From: Salinicola peritrichatus
GTDB lineage: Bacteria; Pseudomonadota; Gammaproteobacteria; Pseudomonadales; Halomonadaceae
Assembly (NCBI RefSeq): GCF_003206715.1
Contig: NZ_PZJU01000008.1
Span: forward strand, 134,501-198,500
Reading direction: 5' to 3'
Length of the DNA: 64,000 nt
Below the pieces are notes generated by a model that was not told the DNA's origin, did no database searches, and worked only from the letters and a program-made list of their open reading frames with translations. Shown in pieces: positions 53,145 to 61,229 of the stretch (positions are counted from its first letter, which is position 1; each line of letters begins with the position of its first letter). A program made the position numbers and the translations under genes.

Positions 53145-53858
53145 TCAATTCTGGAGGCGGATCATCAGTGGCTCGATGCCCTGTGTCACCATCAGATCCT
53201 GGGCGCGCGAGAGCTCCCGGGTGTCCTCGTAGGGGCCGACCTGGACGCGGTGCCAGATCTGATCGCCGTTGGCGCGCACGTCGGTGATCTTGGCCAGCAG
53301 GCCGAAGTCCTTGAGCCGGTTGGCCAGGCGCTCGGCATCGGCGATATCCCGGAAGGAGGCGGCTTGCAGCATGTAGCGGCCGCTGCTGGGCGCCGGCTGC
53401 CGGGTCTGGTTGGCGGCGTTGTCCGCCGCGGCTTCCTGGCTCGTCTTGGCCGTCGGTTGCGGCGCCGAGGCGCTGCTGCTGGGCGCGATCACTTCGGTCT
53501 CCGGCAGCAGGGTATAGAACTCGAAGGTTGGCGTGGCCGGCTGCGTGGCCGCGCTGCCGGCCTGCGAGCCATTCCCCGCGCCGCCGCTCGATCCTTCCGG
53601 GCTGGCACCGCCACTGCTGTTGGCGGACTGGCTGGAAGTGGGCTTGGGCACCACCGCCGCCACCGGTTCGGGCGAGGAGCGATCGAGATACTGCGACAGC
53701 GCGAAACCGCCGATCAGGCCGGCGATCGCCCACAGCCATCCCGGAATTCCGCCGAGACCGCCGCCACTCGAACTGCGCTGGCGGGATTTCGTCGTGGCCC
53801 CTTTCGGTGCGGAACGGGAGGGCGGCTGGCGGCGGTTCTGTGCGGGACGGCGTGCCAT
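53145..53858 (-). CDS. ftsN: SPOR-domain cell division protein (FtsN)
   Basis: A 237-residue bitopic inner-membrane protein: basic Arg/Pro/Ser-rich cytoplasmic N-terminus, one membrane helix (about 40-57, [17 protein letters not shown]), a Ser/Gly/Ala/Pro-rich periplasmic linker, and a C-terminal SPOR domain (about 158-237: [35 protein letters not shown]) that binds denuded septal peptidoglycan. ftsN next to hslVU is also the arrangement in Escherichia coli and Pseudomonas. It lies 3 nt downstream of argS. Confidence 0.92.
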   Translation of the reverse strand: MARRPAQNRRQPPSRSAPKGATTKSRQRSSSGGGLGGIPGWLWAIAGLIGGFALSQYLDRSSPEPVAAVVPKPTSSQSANSSGGASPEGSSGGAGNGSQAGSAATQPATPTFEFYTLLPETEVIAPSSSASAPQPTAKTSQEAAADNAANQTRQPAPSSGRYMLQAASFRDIADAERLANRLKDFGLLAKITDVRANGDQIWHRVQVGPYEDTRELSRAQDLMVTQGIEPLMIRLQN

Positions 53859-53861
53859 CGA

Positions 53862-55547
53862 TTACATCTCCTCCGGGGCGCTGACGCCGAGCAGCGTCAA
53901 TCCATTGCTGATGACCTGGCGTGTCGCCAGGCCCAGGGCCAAGCGCGCGTTGCGCAGCTCGGCGTCGTCGACCATGACTTTGTGGGCGTTGTAACAGGTG
54001 TGGAAGTCGCTCGCCAGATCGATCAGATACTGGGCGATCTGGTGAGGCTCGCGGGCGCGGGCGGCGCGTTCGACGGTGTCGGGGTAGCGCGCCAGGCGAT
54101 TCATCAGCGCCTTTTCCTGTTCGGCCTCGAGGCGCTCGAGGTGGGCCATGGCGATGGCGTGGTCGAATGCCAGGCCGTCGCTTTCGGCCTTGCGCAGCAC
54201 GCTGCAGATGCGCGCATGGGCGTACTGGATGTAGTAGACCGGGTTGTCGTTGGTCTGCGAGCGGGCCAGGTCGATGTCGAAGGTCAGCTGCGAGTCGGCG
54301 CGGCGCGCGGCGAGGAAATAGCGCGTGGCGTCGCGGCCGACCTCGTCGATCAGGTCGCGCAGGGTGACGTAGCTGCCGGCGCGCTTGGAAAGCTTGACCT
54401 CGACCCCGGAGCGGGTCACCAGCACCATCTGGTGCAGTACATAGTCGGGCCAGCCCTGTGGAATGCCGACTTCGAGCGCTTGCAGGCCGGCCCGCACGCG
54501 GGTCACGGTCGAGTGATGGTCGGCGCCCTGCTCGTCGATCACGCTGGTGAAACCGCGCTGCCACTTGTCCAGATGATAGGCGACATCGGGGACGAAGTAG
54601 GTGTAATCGCCATCACGCTTGCGCATCACCCGGTCCTTGTCGTCACCGAAGTCGGTGGTGCGCAGCCATAGCGCGCCGTCCGCCTCGTAGGTGTGGCCGT
54701 TGTCGATCAACTGCTTGACCGTAGCCTCGACCCGGCCTTCGGCATAGAGCGAGGACTCGAGGAAATAGACGTCGAATTCGACCCCGAACGCCTTGAGGTC
54801 GAGATCCTGCTCGCGGCGCAGGTAGGCCACGGCGAAGGCGCGAATGGCGTCGCCGTCGTCCGGGTCTGCCTTGGCGGTGACTTGGCGGTCGTCGGCGGTG
54901 ACCGTCTCGCCGGCCAGATAGGCCTTGGCGACGTCGGCGATATAGTCGCCGCGATAGCCGTCTTCCGGCCAGCCTTCGTCGCCCGGTGCCAGGCCGCGAA
55001 CGCGGGCCTGCACCGACAGCGTCAGGTTGTTGATCTGGGCGCCGGCATCGTTGTAGTAGAACTCGCGGGTGACGTCATAGCCGGTGGCTTCGAGCAGGCG
55101 GCACAGGCAGTCGCCGATCGCCGCGCCGCGCCCGTGGCCGACGTGCAGCGGGCCGGTCGGGTTGGCGGAGACGAACTCCACCTGGACCTTCTCGCCGGCG
55201 CCGACCAGGCTGCGGCCGAAGGTATCGCCCGCATCCAGAATGTCGCTGACGATGCCGGCGATGGCATCGGTGGCGGCGAAGAAGTTGATGAAGCCCGGCC
55301 CGGCGATCTCGATCTGGCGAATGACGTCGTTCTCGGGCAGCGCGGCGACCACTCTGTCGGCCAATTCGCGTGGTTTGCAGCCGGCCGGTTTGGCCAGTAC
55401 CAGCGCCAGGTTGGTGGCGTAGTCGCCGTGGGCCTTGTCGCGGGTCGGCTCGACCTTGATCGCGGGGCTTACGTCCGCCGGTAGCTCGCCCGCCTGCTTG
55501 AGCGTGGCGACGGCGGTGTCGAGCAGTTGTGTAATCGTCTCTTTCAT
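53862..55547 (-). CDS. argS: arginyl-tRNA synthetase
   Basis: A 561-residue class I synthetase. N-terminal Add-1 domain ([16 protein letters not shown]), HIGH-type motif [13 protein letters not shown], the catalytic core with [13 protein letters not shown], the degenerate KMSKS region [10 protein letters not shown], and a C-terminal DALR anticodon domain. A promoter and two short leader hairpins lie upstream. Confidence 0.98.
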   Translation of the reverse strand: MKETITQLLDTAVATLKQAGELPADVSPAIKVEPTRDKAHGDYATNLALVLAKPAGCKPRELADRVVAALPENDVIRQIEIAGPGFINFFAATDAIAGIVSDILDAGDTFGRSLVGAGEKVQVEFVSANPTGPLHVGHGRGAAIGDCLCRLLEATGYDVTREFYYNDAGAQINNLTLSVQARVRGLAPGDEGWPEDGYRGDYIADVAKAYLAGETVTADDRQVTAKADPDDGDAIRAFAVAYLRREQDLDLKAFGVEFDVYFLESSLYAEGRVEATVKQLIDNGHTYEADGALWLRTTDFGDDKDRVMRKRDGDYTYFVPDVAYHLDKWQRGFTSVIDEQGADHHSTVTRVRAGLQALEVGIPQGWPDYVLHQMVLVTRSGVEVKLSKRAGSYVTLRDLIDEVGRDATRYFLAARRADSQLTFDIDLARSQTNDNPVYYIQYAHARICSVLRKAESDGLAFDHAIAMAHLERLEAEQEKALMNRLARYPDTVERAARAREPHQIAQYLIDLASDFHTCYNAHKVMVDDAELRNARLALGLATRQVISNGLTLLGVSAPEEM

Positions 55548-55661
55548 TGCCTGATTCGTAGTCGTGGGGCCGTGGTGCCGGGCTGAAGCCCGGGGCCGAC
55601 GCGGGAATCCCGCGGCTCTGGACGCCGTGGAACCACTGCCACGACGCGGAAAAGGGCGGCC

Positions 55662-55690
55662 ATTATCGATGATTGCGGGATGGCTTTAAA
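55662..55690 (-). promoter_or_regulatory. argS promoter with hairpin leader
   Basis: On the minus strand: -35 TTTAAA (55685-55690), 17-bp spacer, -10 GATAAT (55662-55667). The roughly 105-nt leader contains two hairpins, gcgggaatcccgc (55601-55613) and ccgggctgaagcccgg (55578-55593). Confidence 0.6.
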
Positions 55691-55696
55691 GGCATC

Positions 55697-55786
55697 AGCG
55701 CCGCTTCGCGGCTAGAAGAGGGAAGTACGAAGTAAAGCGCGGCTACGCCGCTATAAGGCGTAAGCGCCGCTTCGCGGCTAGAAGAG
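55697..55786. repeat. two copies of a 24-bp hairpin cassette
   Basis: agcgccgcttcgcggctaga + agag occurs at 55697-55720 and, identically, at 55763-55786; each can fold as gccgc-ttc-gcggc. A third copy with one change lies inverted at 51004-51027 after hslU. This and the adjacent array fill the priA side of the 345-bp argS-priA gap. Confidence 0.9.
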
Positions 55787-55827
55787 AGAAGAACAGCGCT
55801 TCGCACCTGGAAGATATAAGACAATTT

Positions 55828-55883
55828 CTTCCCTCTTCCCTCTTCCCTCTTCCCTCTTCCCTCTTCCCTCTTCCCTCTTCCCT
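55828..55883. repeat. heptanucleotide array, cttccct x 8
   Basis: Eight perfect head-to-tail copies of cttccct (56 bp) end 9 bp before the priA stop codon; on the priA transcript the unit reads agggaag. Confidence 0.97.
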
Positions 55884-55892
55884 CTTATTCCT

Positions 55893-58151
55893 TCAGCTCA
55901 ACGTCATCGGGTCGATGTCCAGCGACCAGCGTACCCGCCGCGAGGCCGAGTTCTCCAGCCAGCCGATCAGCCAGGCACCCGTTTCGTGCAGTGCGCTGCG
56001 TTTGTCCGACGATAGCATTAGTTGCAGATGGTAGCGGTTCTGGCGGCGTTCCATCGGCGCCGGCACCGGTCCCAGGCAGTGGACCGCCAGTTGGCGTTTA
56101 TCGAGCCATTGGCGCAACGCCTCGCCGGCGGCTTGCGAAAGTTCCTGCGCATCCGCCTCGCGGACCGCCTCGAAGCGCGCCAGCGCCAGGTGGCGGTAGG
56201 GCGGCAGGCCGGCCAGGCGGCGCTCCTCGAGCAGCTGATAGGCCAGCGCGTCGTAGCCGCTGTCCGCCAGCAGGCGCAGGTTGGGGTCGTCGGGATGCAG
56301 GGTCTGCACCAGCACGCGGCCGGAGCGCTCGGCGCGGCCGGCACGCCCGGCCACCTGGACCAGCAGCTGGGCGCTCTGTTCCAGGGCGCGAAAGTCGCTG
56401 GCGTAGAGTCCGGCATCGGCATTGACCACCACGACCAGCGTCACGTGGGGCAGATGGTGACCTTTCGCCAGCATCTGGGTGCCGACCAGCAGGCCGGGCT
56501 CGCCGCGGCGAACCTCCGTCAGCAGTTGATCGAAGGCTTCCTTGCGGCGGGTACTGTCGCGATCGATGCGATAGACCGGTGTGTCGGGAAACAGCGTGGC
56601 GAGCGTCTCCTCGCTGCGTTCGGTGCCCGCTCCGAGCGGGCGCAGATCGGCACTGCCGCAGGCCGGACAGGCATCCGGCTGGGGAGTCTGATGCTCGCAG
56701 TGGTGACACACCAGTCGCGGCGGCTGGCGGTGCAGCGTCATGCGCGAGTCGCAGTGGCGGCACTCGGCGATCCAGCCGCACTGGTGGCAGGCCAATGACG
56801 GCGCGAACCCGCGCCGATTGATGAACACCAGGACTTGGCCTTCCGCCTTCAGCGCCTGGCGGATGGCATCGATCACCGGCGCGATCAGCCCGCCCTGGCG
56901 CGGGCGGCCGCGCAGATCGACGAGTTCCAGCTTCGCCGGCGCATGGCGGCTGGCGCGTTGGGTCAGGCGCAGATGGCGGTAACGGCCGCTGCGCGCCTGG
57001 GCCAGGCTCTCCAGCGACGGCGTGGCGCTGCCGAGCAGGATCGGTATGGCTTCGCGATGCGCGCGGGCGATGGCCAGATCGCGGGCGTGATAGCGCAGTC
57101 CATCCTGCTGCTTGAACGAGCCGTCGTGCTCTTCGTCGACGATGATCACGCCGGGGCGGGCCAGGGGCGTGAAGATCGCCGAGCGGGTGCCGATGACGAT
57201 CGGCGCGCGCCCGCTGCGTGCGGCCTCCCAGGCGTCCAGACGCTCGAGATCGGTCAGCCCGGAGTGCAGCGCGACCACCGGGGCGCGGAAACGCTTGCGG
57301 AAGCGCGCTAGCGTCTGCGGGGTGAGCCCGATCTCGGGCACCAGTACCAGCGCCTGGCGCCCCTGGGCGAGGACGCCTTCGATCAGTTGCAGGTAGACCT
57401 CGGTCTTGCCGCTGCCGGTGACGCCGTGGAGCAGGCACGGGTGATAGCGGTCCAGGCTCTCGTGGATAGCGGCCAGCGCCGCAGCCTGCTCACGGTTGAG
57501 CGGCAGCGCCGGCTCGGCCAGCAACGGCCCCCGCCAGTTGTCGCCGGCGGTCAGCGGTTCTTGCTGGCAGGCGATCAGCCCTTTGCCGAGCAACCCCTGG
57601 AGTTGAGCGCGGGTAAAGCCCTGAACGGTGATCGCGCTGGTTACCAGGCCGTGGCTATGCTGGGCCAACAATTCGACCAGCGAGCGCTGACGAGGCGCAC
57701 GCTCGAGGCCGGCGAGGGCCTGCTCGAGCGAAGTGGCCAAGCGCCAGCGTTCGCGAGTCCTCGCCTCCAGCGGCCGGCCCTGGCGCAGGGGAGCGGGCAA
57801 GGCGTGGTGCAGCGTATCGCCCAGCGAATGCAGATAATAGCGGGCGGTGAAGCGACATAACCAAAGCCAGTCGGCCGGGAGCGGTTCGTCATCGAGTCGG
57901 CTGCCGATCGGCTTGAGCTGATTGGCGGGCAGCTCGCTATGGTCGTCGCACGCCATCACGATGCCGACCAGTTGGCGCTGACCGAAGGGAACCTTGACCC
58001 GCAGCCCGGGTTGCCAGCCGCCGGACGGTGGCGGCCCTTTGGGTCGATAGTCGAACAGGCGTCTCAGGGGAGTCGGAACGGCGACACGCAGAACACGTGG
58101 GGCGGACGGGGTCGTTGCCACGTTCCGGGATTCGACCTTGGAATCTGCCAA
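55893..58151 (-). CDS. priA: primosomal protein N' (replication restart helicase PriA)
   Basis: A 752-residue 3'-5' helicase that reloads the replisome at stalled forks. N-terminal 3'-DNA-binding domain (LRVAVPTPLRRLFDY), Walker A GVTGSGKTEVYL, DEEH box (IIVDEEHDGSFKQQ), zinc-binding cysteines (CHQCGWIAECRHC, CHHC, CPAC), motif V/VI region VGTQMLAKGHH and QVAGRAGR. No ATG fits; TTG 58151 with ggagg 4 nt upstream is chosen, with GTG at the tenth codon downstream as the alternative. It diverges from rpmE across a very short gap. Confidence 0.95.
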   Translation of the reverse strand: MADSKVESRNVATTPSAPRVLRVAVPTPLRRLFDYRPKGPPPSGGWQPGLRVKVPFGQRQLVGIVMACDDHSELPANQLKPIGSRLDDEPLPADWLWLCRFTARYYLHSLGDTLHHALPAPLRQGRPLEARTRERWRLATSLEQALAGLERAPRQRSLVELLAQHSHGLVTSAITVQGFTRAQLQGLLGKGLIACQQEPLTAGDNWRGPLLAEPALPLNREQAAALAAIHESLDRYHPCLLHGVTGSGKTEVYLQLIEGVLAQGRQALVLVPEIGLTPQTLARFRKRFRAPVVALHSGLTDLERLDAWEAARSGRAPIVIGTRSAIFTPLARPGVIIVDEEHDGSFKQQDGLRYHARDLAIARAHREAIPILLGSATPSLESLAQARSGRYRHLRLTQRASRHAPAKLELVDLRGRPRQGGLIAPVIDAIRQALKAEGQVLVFINRRGFAPSLACHQCGWIAECRHCDSRMTLHRQPPRLVCHHCEHQTPQPDACPACGSADLRPLGAGTERSEETLATLFPDTPVYRIDRDSTRRKEAFDQLLTEVRRGEPGLLVGTQMLAKGHHLPHVTLVVVVNADAGLYASDFRALEQSAQLLVQVAGRAGRAERSGRVLVQTLHPDDPNLRLLADSGYDALAYQLLEERRLAGLPPYRHLALARFEAVREADAQELSQAAGEALRQWLDKRQLAVHCLGPVPAPMERRQNRYHLQLMLSSDKRSALHETGAWLIGWLENSASRRVRWSLDIDPMTLS

Positions 58152-58180
58152 TTGGCCTCCATGAAGAATGCTGCTAAAAT
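58152..58180 (+). promoter_or_regulatory. rpmE promoter
   Basis: -35 TTGGCC (58152-58157), 17-bp spacer, -10 TAAAAT (58175-58180). The -35 abuts the priA start codon on the other strand. It leaves an unusually long rpmE leader of about 185 nt. Confidence 0.65.
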
Positions 58181-58314
58181 ACCGCGCCTTCCGACGTAGG
58201 GTGCGTCTCTTATCCGTGGTCACGGGATCGTCTGCGCGAGTTATCGGCAACGGACTACGGCTTCGGGATTCTAGGCGTGCCGGTCGCGCGGGAGTGAACC
58301 GCGATTCCCTATCC

Positions 58315-58352
58315 GTGTACGGTGCCTGGCAAACGATCAGGTGGCGGTACAC
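58315..58352 (+). ncRNA. candidate ribosomal-protein leader structure upstream of rpmE
   Basis: gtgtac (58315-58320) pairs with gtacac (58347-58352), and inside it cctg with cagg, forming a hairpin 20 nt before the L31 start within a long leader. Gammaproteobacterial rpmE genes are known to carry cis leader motifs bound by L31; I cannot confirm from memory that this matches the published consensus. Confidence 0.4.
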
Positions 58353-58371
58353 CGCAAAGCGAGGCTTCACG

Positions 58372-58587
58372 ATGAAACAGGCTATTCATCCCGAATACAA
58401 GACGGTCACGGCGACTTGTTCCTGTGGCGCGACCCACTCCATCGGCACCACGGCCAGCGAAGATTTCCATATCGACGTCTGCTCGCAGTGCCATCCGTTC
58501 TACACCGGCAAGCAGAAGCAAGCGACCACCGGTGGCCGTGTCGAACGCTTCAACAAGCGTTTCGGTGCAGCGGTACGTCGCGGCTGA
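58372..58587 (+). CDS. rpmE: 50S ribosomal protein L31, zinc-binding form
   Basis: A 71-residue large-subunit protein of the zinc-containing type, with CSCG and [12 protein letters not shown], giving the Cys cluster that paralogous zinc-free RpmE2 lacks, and [11 protein letters not shown]. Ribosome site gagg lies 7 nt before the ATG. A strong terminator follows. Confidence 0.98.
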   Translation: MKQAIHPEYKTVTATCSCGATHSIGTTASEDFHIDVCSQCHPFYTGKQKQATTGGRVERFNKRFGAAVRRG

Positions 58588-58621
58588 TACGCCCCGCGTC
58601 AGAACCCGATCGGATGTCGAA

Positions 58622-58650
58622 AGGCCCGCTTCAATGAGGCGGGCTTTTTT
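58622..58650 (+). terminator. rho-independent terminator after rpmE
   Basis: gcccgc (58624-58629) / gcgggc (58639-58644) followed by six T. The rest of the 343-bp rpmE-maeB gap is AT-richer, with two near-repeats of tggctgg (about 58774 and 58806) and the maeB promoter, but no gene that I can see. Confidence 0.92.
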
Positions 58651-58865
58651 GTGTCCGCGATTCCTGGCGGATTCCCTTCGGGCCTACCGCTGGCGCGGCG
58701 TAAAAGTCGAAATTGCCGGTAATAAAGCGAAATAAAGCGTCCCGCCTTTCGGTCTCGATAAGGGATGTTTTATGGCTGGAAGGTCAAGTATAAGTGTAGC
58801 CAAATGGCTGGGAAAAGTTTCAAACAGGCGCTTAAAATTCAACAAAGCCAGCAAGTTGGCAAAAG

Positions 58866-58892
58866 TTGTGCGGGTTGGTCTTTTTCTATAAT
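58866..58892 (+). promoter_or_regulatory. maeB promoter
   Basis: A perfect -10 TATAAT (58887-58892) with TTGTGC (58866-58871) 15 bp upstream as the best -35, in an AT-rich pocket ending about 40 nt before the maeB ATG. Confidence 0.6.
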
Positions 58893-58930
58893 CTGGCCTC
58901 GCTCTCCCCGTGAATGTGGAAAAAGATCCC

Positions 58931-60199
58931 ATGAATGACGATAAAAGACAGGCGGCGCTCGATTATCATGCCAAGCCTTTTCCCGGCAAATTGTCGATCG
59001 AGCTGACCAAGCAGACGGAGACCGCCAAGCATCTGTCTCTGGCCTATAGCCCCGGCGTTGCCGAGCCATGTCGAGAAATCGCTGCCGACCCCGAAAATGC
59101 CTATCTCTATACCGGCAAGGGCAATCTGGTTGCCGTGGTTTCCGACGGCAGCGCCATTCTCGGCCTGGGTAACCTGGGTCCGCTGGCGAGCAAGCCGGTG
59201 ATGGAGGGCAAGGGCGTATTGTTCAAGCGCTTCGCCGGTATCAATTCCGTTGATATTGAAGTCGAGGCGGACTCTCCTCAGGCCTTCATCGACACCGTGG
59301 CCAACATCGCCAATACCTGGGGCGGGATCAATCTCGAGGACATCAAGGCACCGGAGTGCTTCGAGATCGAGGCCGCGCTCAAGGAGCGTTGCAGCATTCC
59401 GGTGTTCCACGACGATCAGCACGGCACGGCAATCGTGACCGCCGCCGGCCTGCTCAACGCGCTGGATATCGCCGGCAAGACGCTGGCATCCGCGCGCATC
59501 GTCTGTCTGGGCGCGGGCTCGGCGGCCATTGCCTGCATGAAGCTGCTGATCGAGTGTGGTGCCAAGGCGGAAAACATCTTCATGCTCGACCGCAAGGGCG
59601 TGATTCACAGCGGCCGCAGCGATCTCAACCAATACAAGGCGCAGTTCGCCACCGAGACCGACTGCCGCACGCTGGATGATGCCATTGACGGCGCCGATGT
59701 GTTCGTCGGGCTCTCCGGCCCGAATCTGTTCAAGCCGGAGCAGCTCAAGAAGATGGCGGCCGACCCGGTGGTCTTCGCCTGCTCCAACCCGGACCCGGAG
59801 ATCCATCCCGATCTGGCGCGTGAGACCCGTAGCGACGTGATCATGGGCACCGGCCGTTCCGACTATCCCAACCAGGTCAACAACGTGCTCGGCTTTCCGT
59901 TCATCTTCCGCGGTGCGCTGGACGTTCGCGCCACGGCGATCAACGAGCGGATGAAGATCGCGGCGGTTCACGCGCTCAAGGATCTGGCGCGCGAACCGGT
60001 GACCCGGGAAGTGCTCGATGCCTACGAGATCGATTCGCTGGAGTTCGGGCGTGGCTATATCATCCCGACGCCGGTGGATTCACGTCTGCTCGAGAAAATT
60101 CCGGCGGCAGTCGCACAGGCCGCGGTGGAATCCGGCGTGGCGCGCAAGCCCTATCCCGCGCACTACCCGCTGCAGAGCGTCAAGGCGATCTACGGCTGA
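58931..60199 (+). CDS. maeB: malic enzyme, short form without phosphotransacetylase domain
   Basis: A 422-residue NAD(P)-dependent malic enzyme converting malate to pyruvate and CO2. N-terminal domain [17 protein letters not shown] and [13 protein letters not shown]; catalytic [11 protein letters not shown]; dinucleotide motif [40 protein letters not shown]. Escherichia coli MaeB carries an extra C-terminal phosphotransacetylase-like domain; this one ends after the catalytic part. ATG 58931 is chosen; GTG 58910 is possible. Confidence 0.96.
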   Translation: MNDDKRQAALDYHAKPFPGKLSIELTKQTETAKHLSLAYSPGVAEPCREIAADPENAYLYTGKGNLVAVVSDGSAILGLGNLGPLASKPVMEGKGVLFKRFAGINSVDIEVEADSPQAFIDTVANIANTWGGINLEDIKAPECFEIEAALKERCSIPVFHDDQHGTAIVTAAGLLNALDIAGKTLASARIVCLGAGSAAIACMKLLIECGAKAENIFMLDRKGVIHSGRSDLNQYKAQFATETDCRTLDDAIDGADVFVGLSGPNLFKPEQLKKMAADPVVFACSNPDPEIHPDLARETRSDVIMGTGRSDYPNQVNNVLGFPFIFRGALDVRATAINERMKIAAVHALKDLAREPVTREVLDAYEIDSLEFGRGYIIPTPVDSRLLEKIPAAVAQAAVESGVARKPYPAHYPLQSVKAIYG

Positions 60200-60220
60200 T
60201 CGCGAGCCTGCCCTCTCCAG

Positions 60221-60254
60221 ACGACGATGCCCCCATGGGCGGCATCGTCGTTTT
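60221..60254 (+). terminator. rho-independent terminator after maeB
   Basis: An 11-bp perfect stem acgacgatgcc (60221-60231) / ggcatcgtcgt (60241-60251) with a 9-nt loop, followed by ttt. Confidence 0.92.
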
Positions 60255-60290
60255 GGGCCTGTTGTAAAGAGGGAGCTAGCCATCATCCTG

Positions 60291-60360
60291 TAGCTCGTAG
60301 CTCGTAGCTCGTAGCTCGTAGCTCGTAGCTCGTAGCTCGTAGCTCGTAGCTCGTAGCTCG
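60291..60360. repeat. heptanucleotide array, tagctcg x 10, with flanking cassette
   Basis: Ten perfect copies of tagctcg (70 bp) lie between the maeB terminator and the convergent DUF481 gene. They are followed by a 23-bp sequence (60374-60396) that ends at the DUF481 stop codon and is the exact inverted match of 47336-47358 near ubiB. Confidence 0.97.
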
Positions 60361-60396
60361 TAGCCGCTTTCTCCAGCGCCCCGAAGCCGGCGCCCG

Positions 60397-61143
60397 TTAC
60401 CAGCTGTAGAGAATCGACACCGAGGTGGTCGTGTCGGTGCGCGCCTCGGCATCCGGTGGCGGATGGGTATTGCTCTTGACGTCGTAGGAGACGCGCAAGG
60501 CCAGGTGCGAGTTCAATTGCGAGGTGATCGTCGACAGCGAGCGGGTAGTGATGTTGATGTGCGTCGCTTCCGCCGACAGTTCCTGGTCGAAGGAGATGTC
60601 TTCGCTGAAGTTGTAGGTATAGTCCAGTGCCGAGTAGGCGAGTGCGAGATCGTCGCTGCCGCCGTCGGCATAGGAGTCATGCCGATAGCCTGGGCCCACT
60701 TCCGCCGATAGCGTGTGTGTCGGGCCGTTCAGCAATTGGCGCCCATAGCCGGCGATGGTGGTGAACTGGGAGTCGTAACCGCTGAAGCGATCCCTTTCCC
60801 AGCGGGCGAAACCGAACAGGTAATTGTTGTCTTCCAGCTCGTAGCGCTCGCGTGCGGCGACCAGGTACTGCTCCGTGGTGGTGCTGTCGTTGTCCTGCAC
60901 GCTGCTGGTCTCGGCACGGAAGGTATGCGTGTTGCGACCGGTCAGCCAGGTCAGCCGGCCCTTGGCGAGCAGCGTCTGGGTATTGCTGTTGCCGGTCAGT
61001 CGCGTATAGCCGAGTTCCGCGCTGCCACTGAAGTTGGGCGCGTTCTCCTCCGGCGCCGGCGGGGCATAGAAGAGGTCGGCAAGCGATGGTGTGGTCAGTA
61101 GACAACTGGTCAGTAACAACCATCGGCGACTTGGCAGGGGCAT
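60397..61143 (-). CDS. DUF481 (YdiY-like) outer-membrane-type beta-barrel protein
   Basis: A 248-residue exported protein: signal peptide (MPLPSRRWLLLTSCLLTTPSLA), then a DUF481 domain of amphipathic strands with the family opening GSAELGYTRLTGNSNTQTLLAKG, and a C-terminal aromatic (SILYSW) typical of barrel proteins folded by BAM. In other bacteria YdiY-type proteins are linked to acid or salt response; no function is proven here. It lies downstream of mrcA, separated by a terminator. Confidence 0.92.
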   Translation of the reverse strand: MPLPSRRWLLLTSCLLTTPSLADLFYAPPAPEENAPNFSGSAELGYTRLTGNSNTQTLLAKGRLTWLTGRNTHTFRAETSSVQDNDSTTTEQYLVAARERYELEDNNYLFGFARWERDRFSGYDSQFTTIAGYGRQLLNGPTHTLSAEVGPGYRHDSYADGGSDDLALAYSALDYTYNFSEDISFDQELSAEATHINITTRSLSTITSQLNSHLALRVSYDVKSNTHPPPDAEARTDTTTSVSILYSW

Positions 61144-61201
61144 GACATCTCTCTCAGCGTCGCTGCGACATACTGTTGCGGTGAAGCGCGAGGATTGAAA
61201 G

Positions 61202-61221
61202 TCGGGGCTCGAAAGCCCCGA
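61202..61221 (-). terminator. terminator after mrcA
   Basis: tcggggct / agccccga 8-bp perfect stem with loop cgaa; on the minus strand it is followed by cttt. It lies 8 bp after the mrcA stop. Confidence 0.85.
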
Positions 61222-61229
61222 CCAATGTA

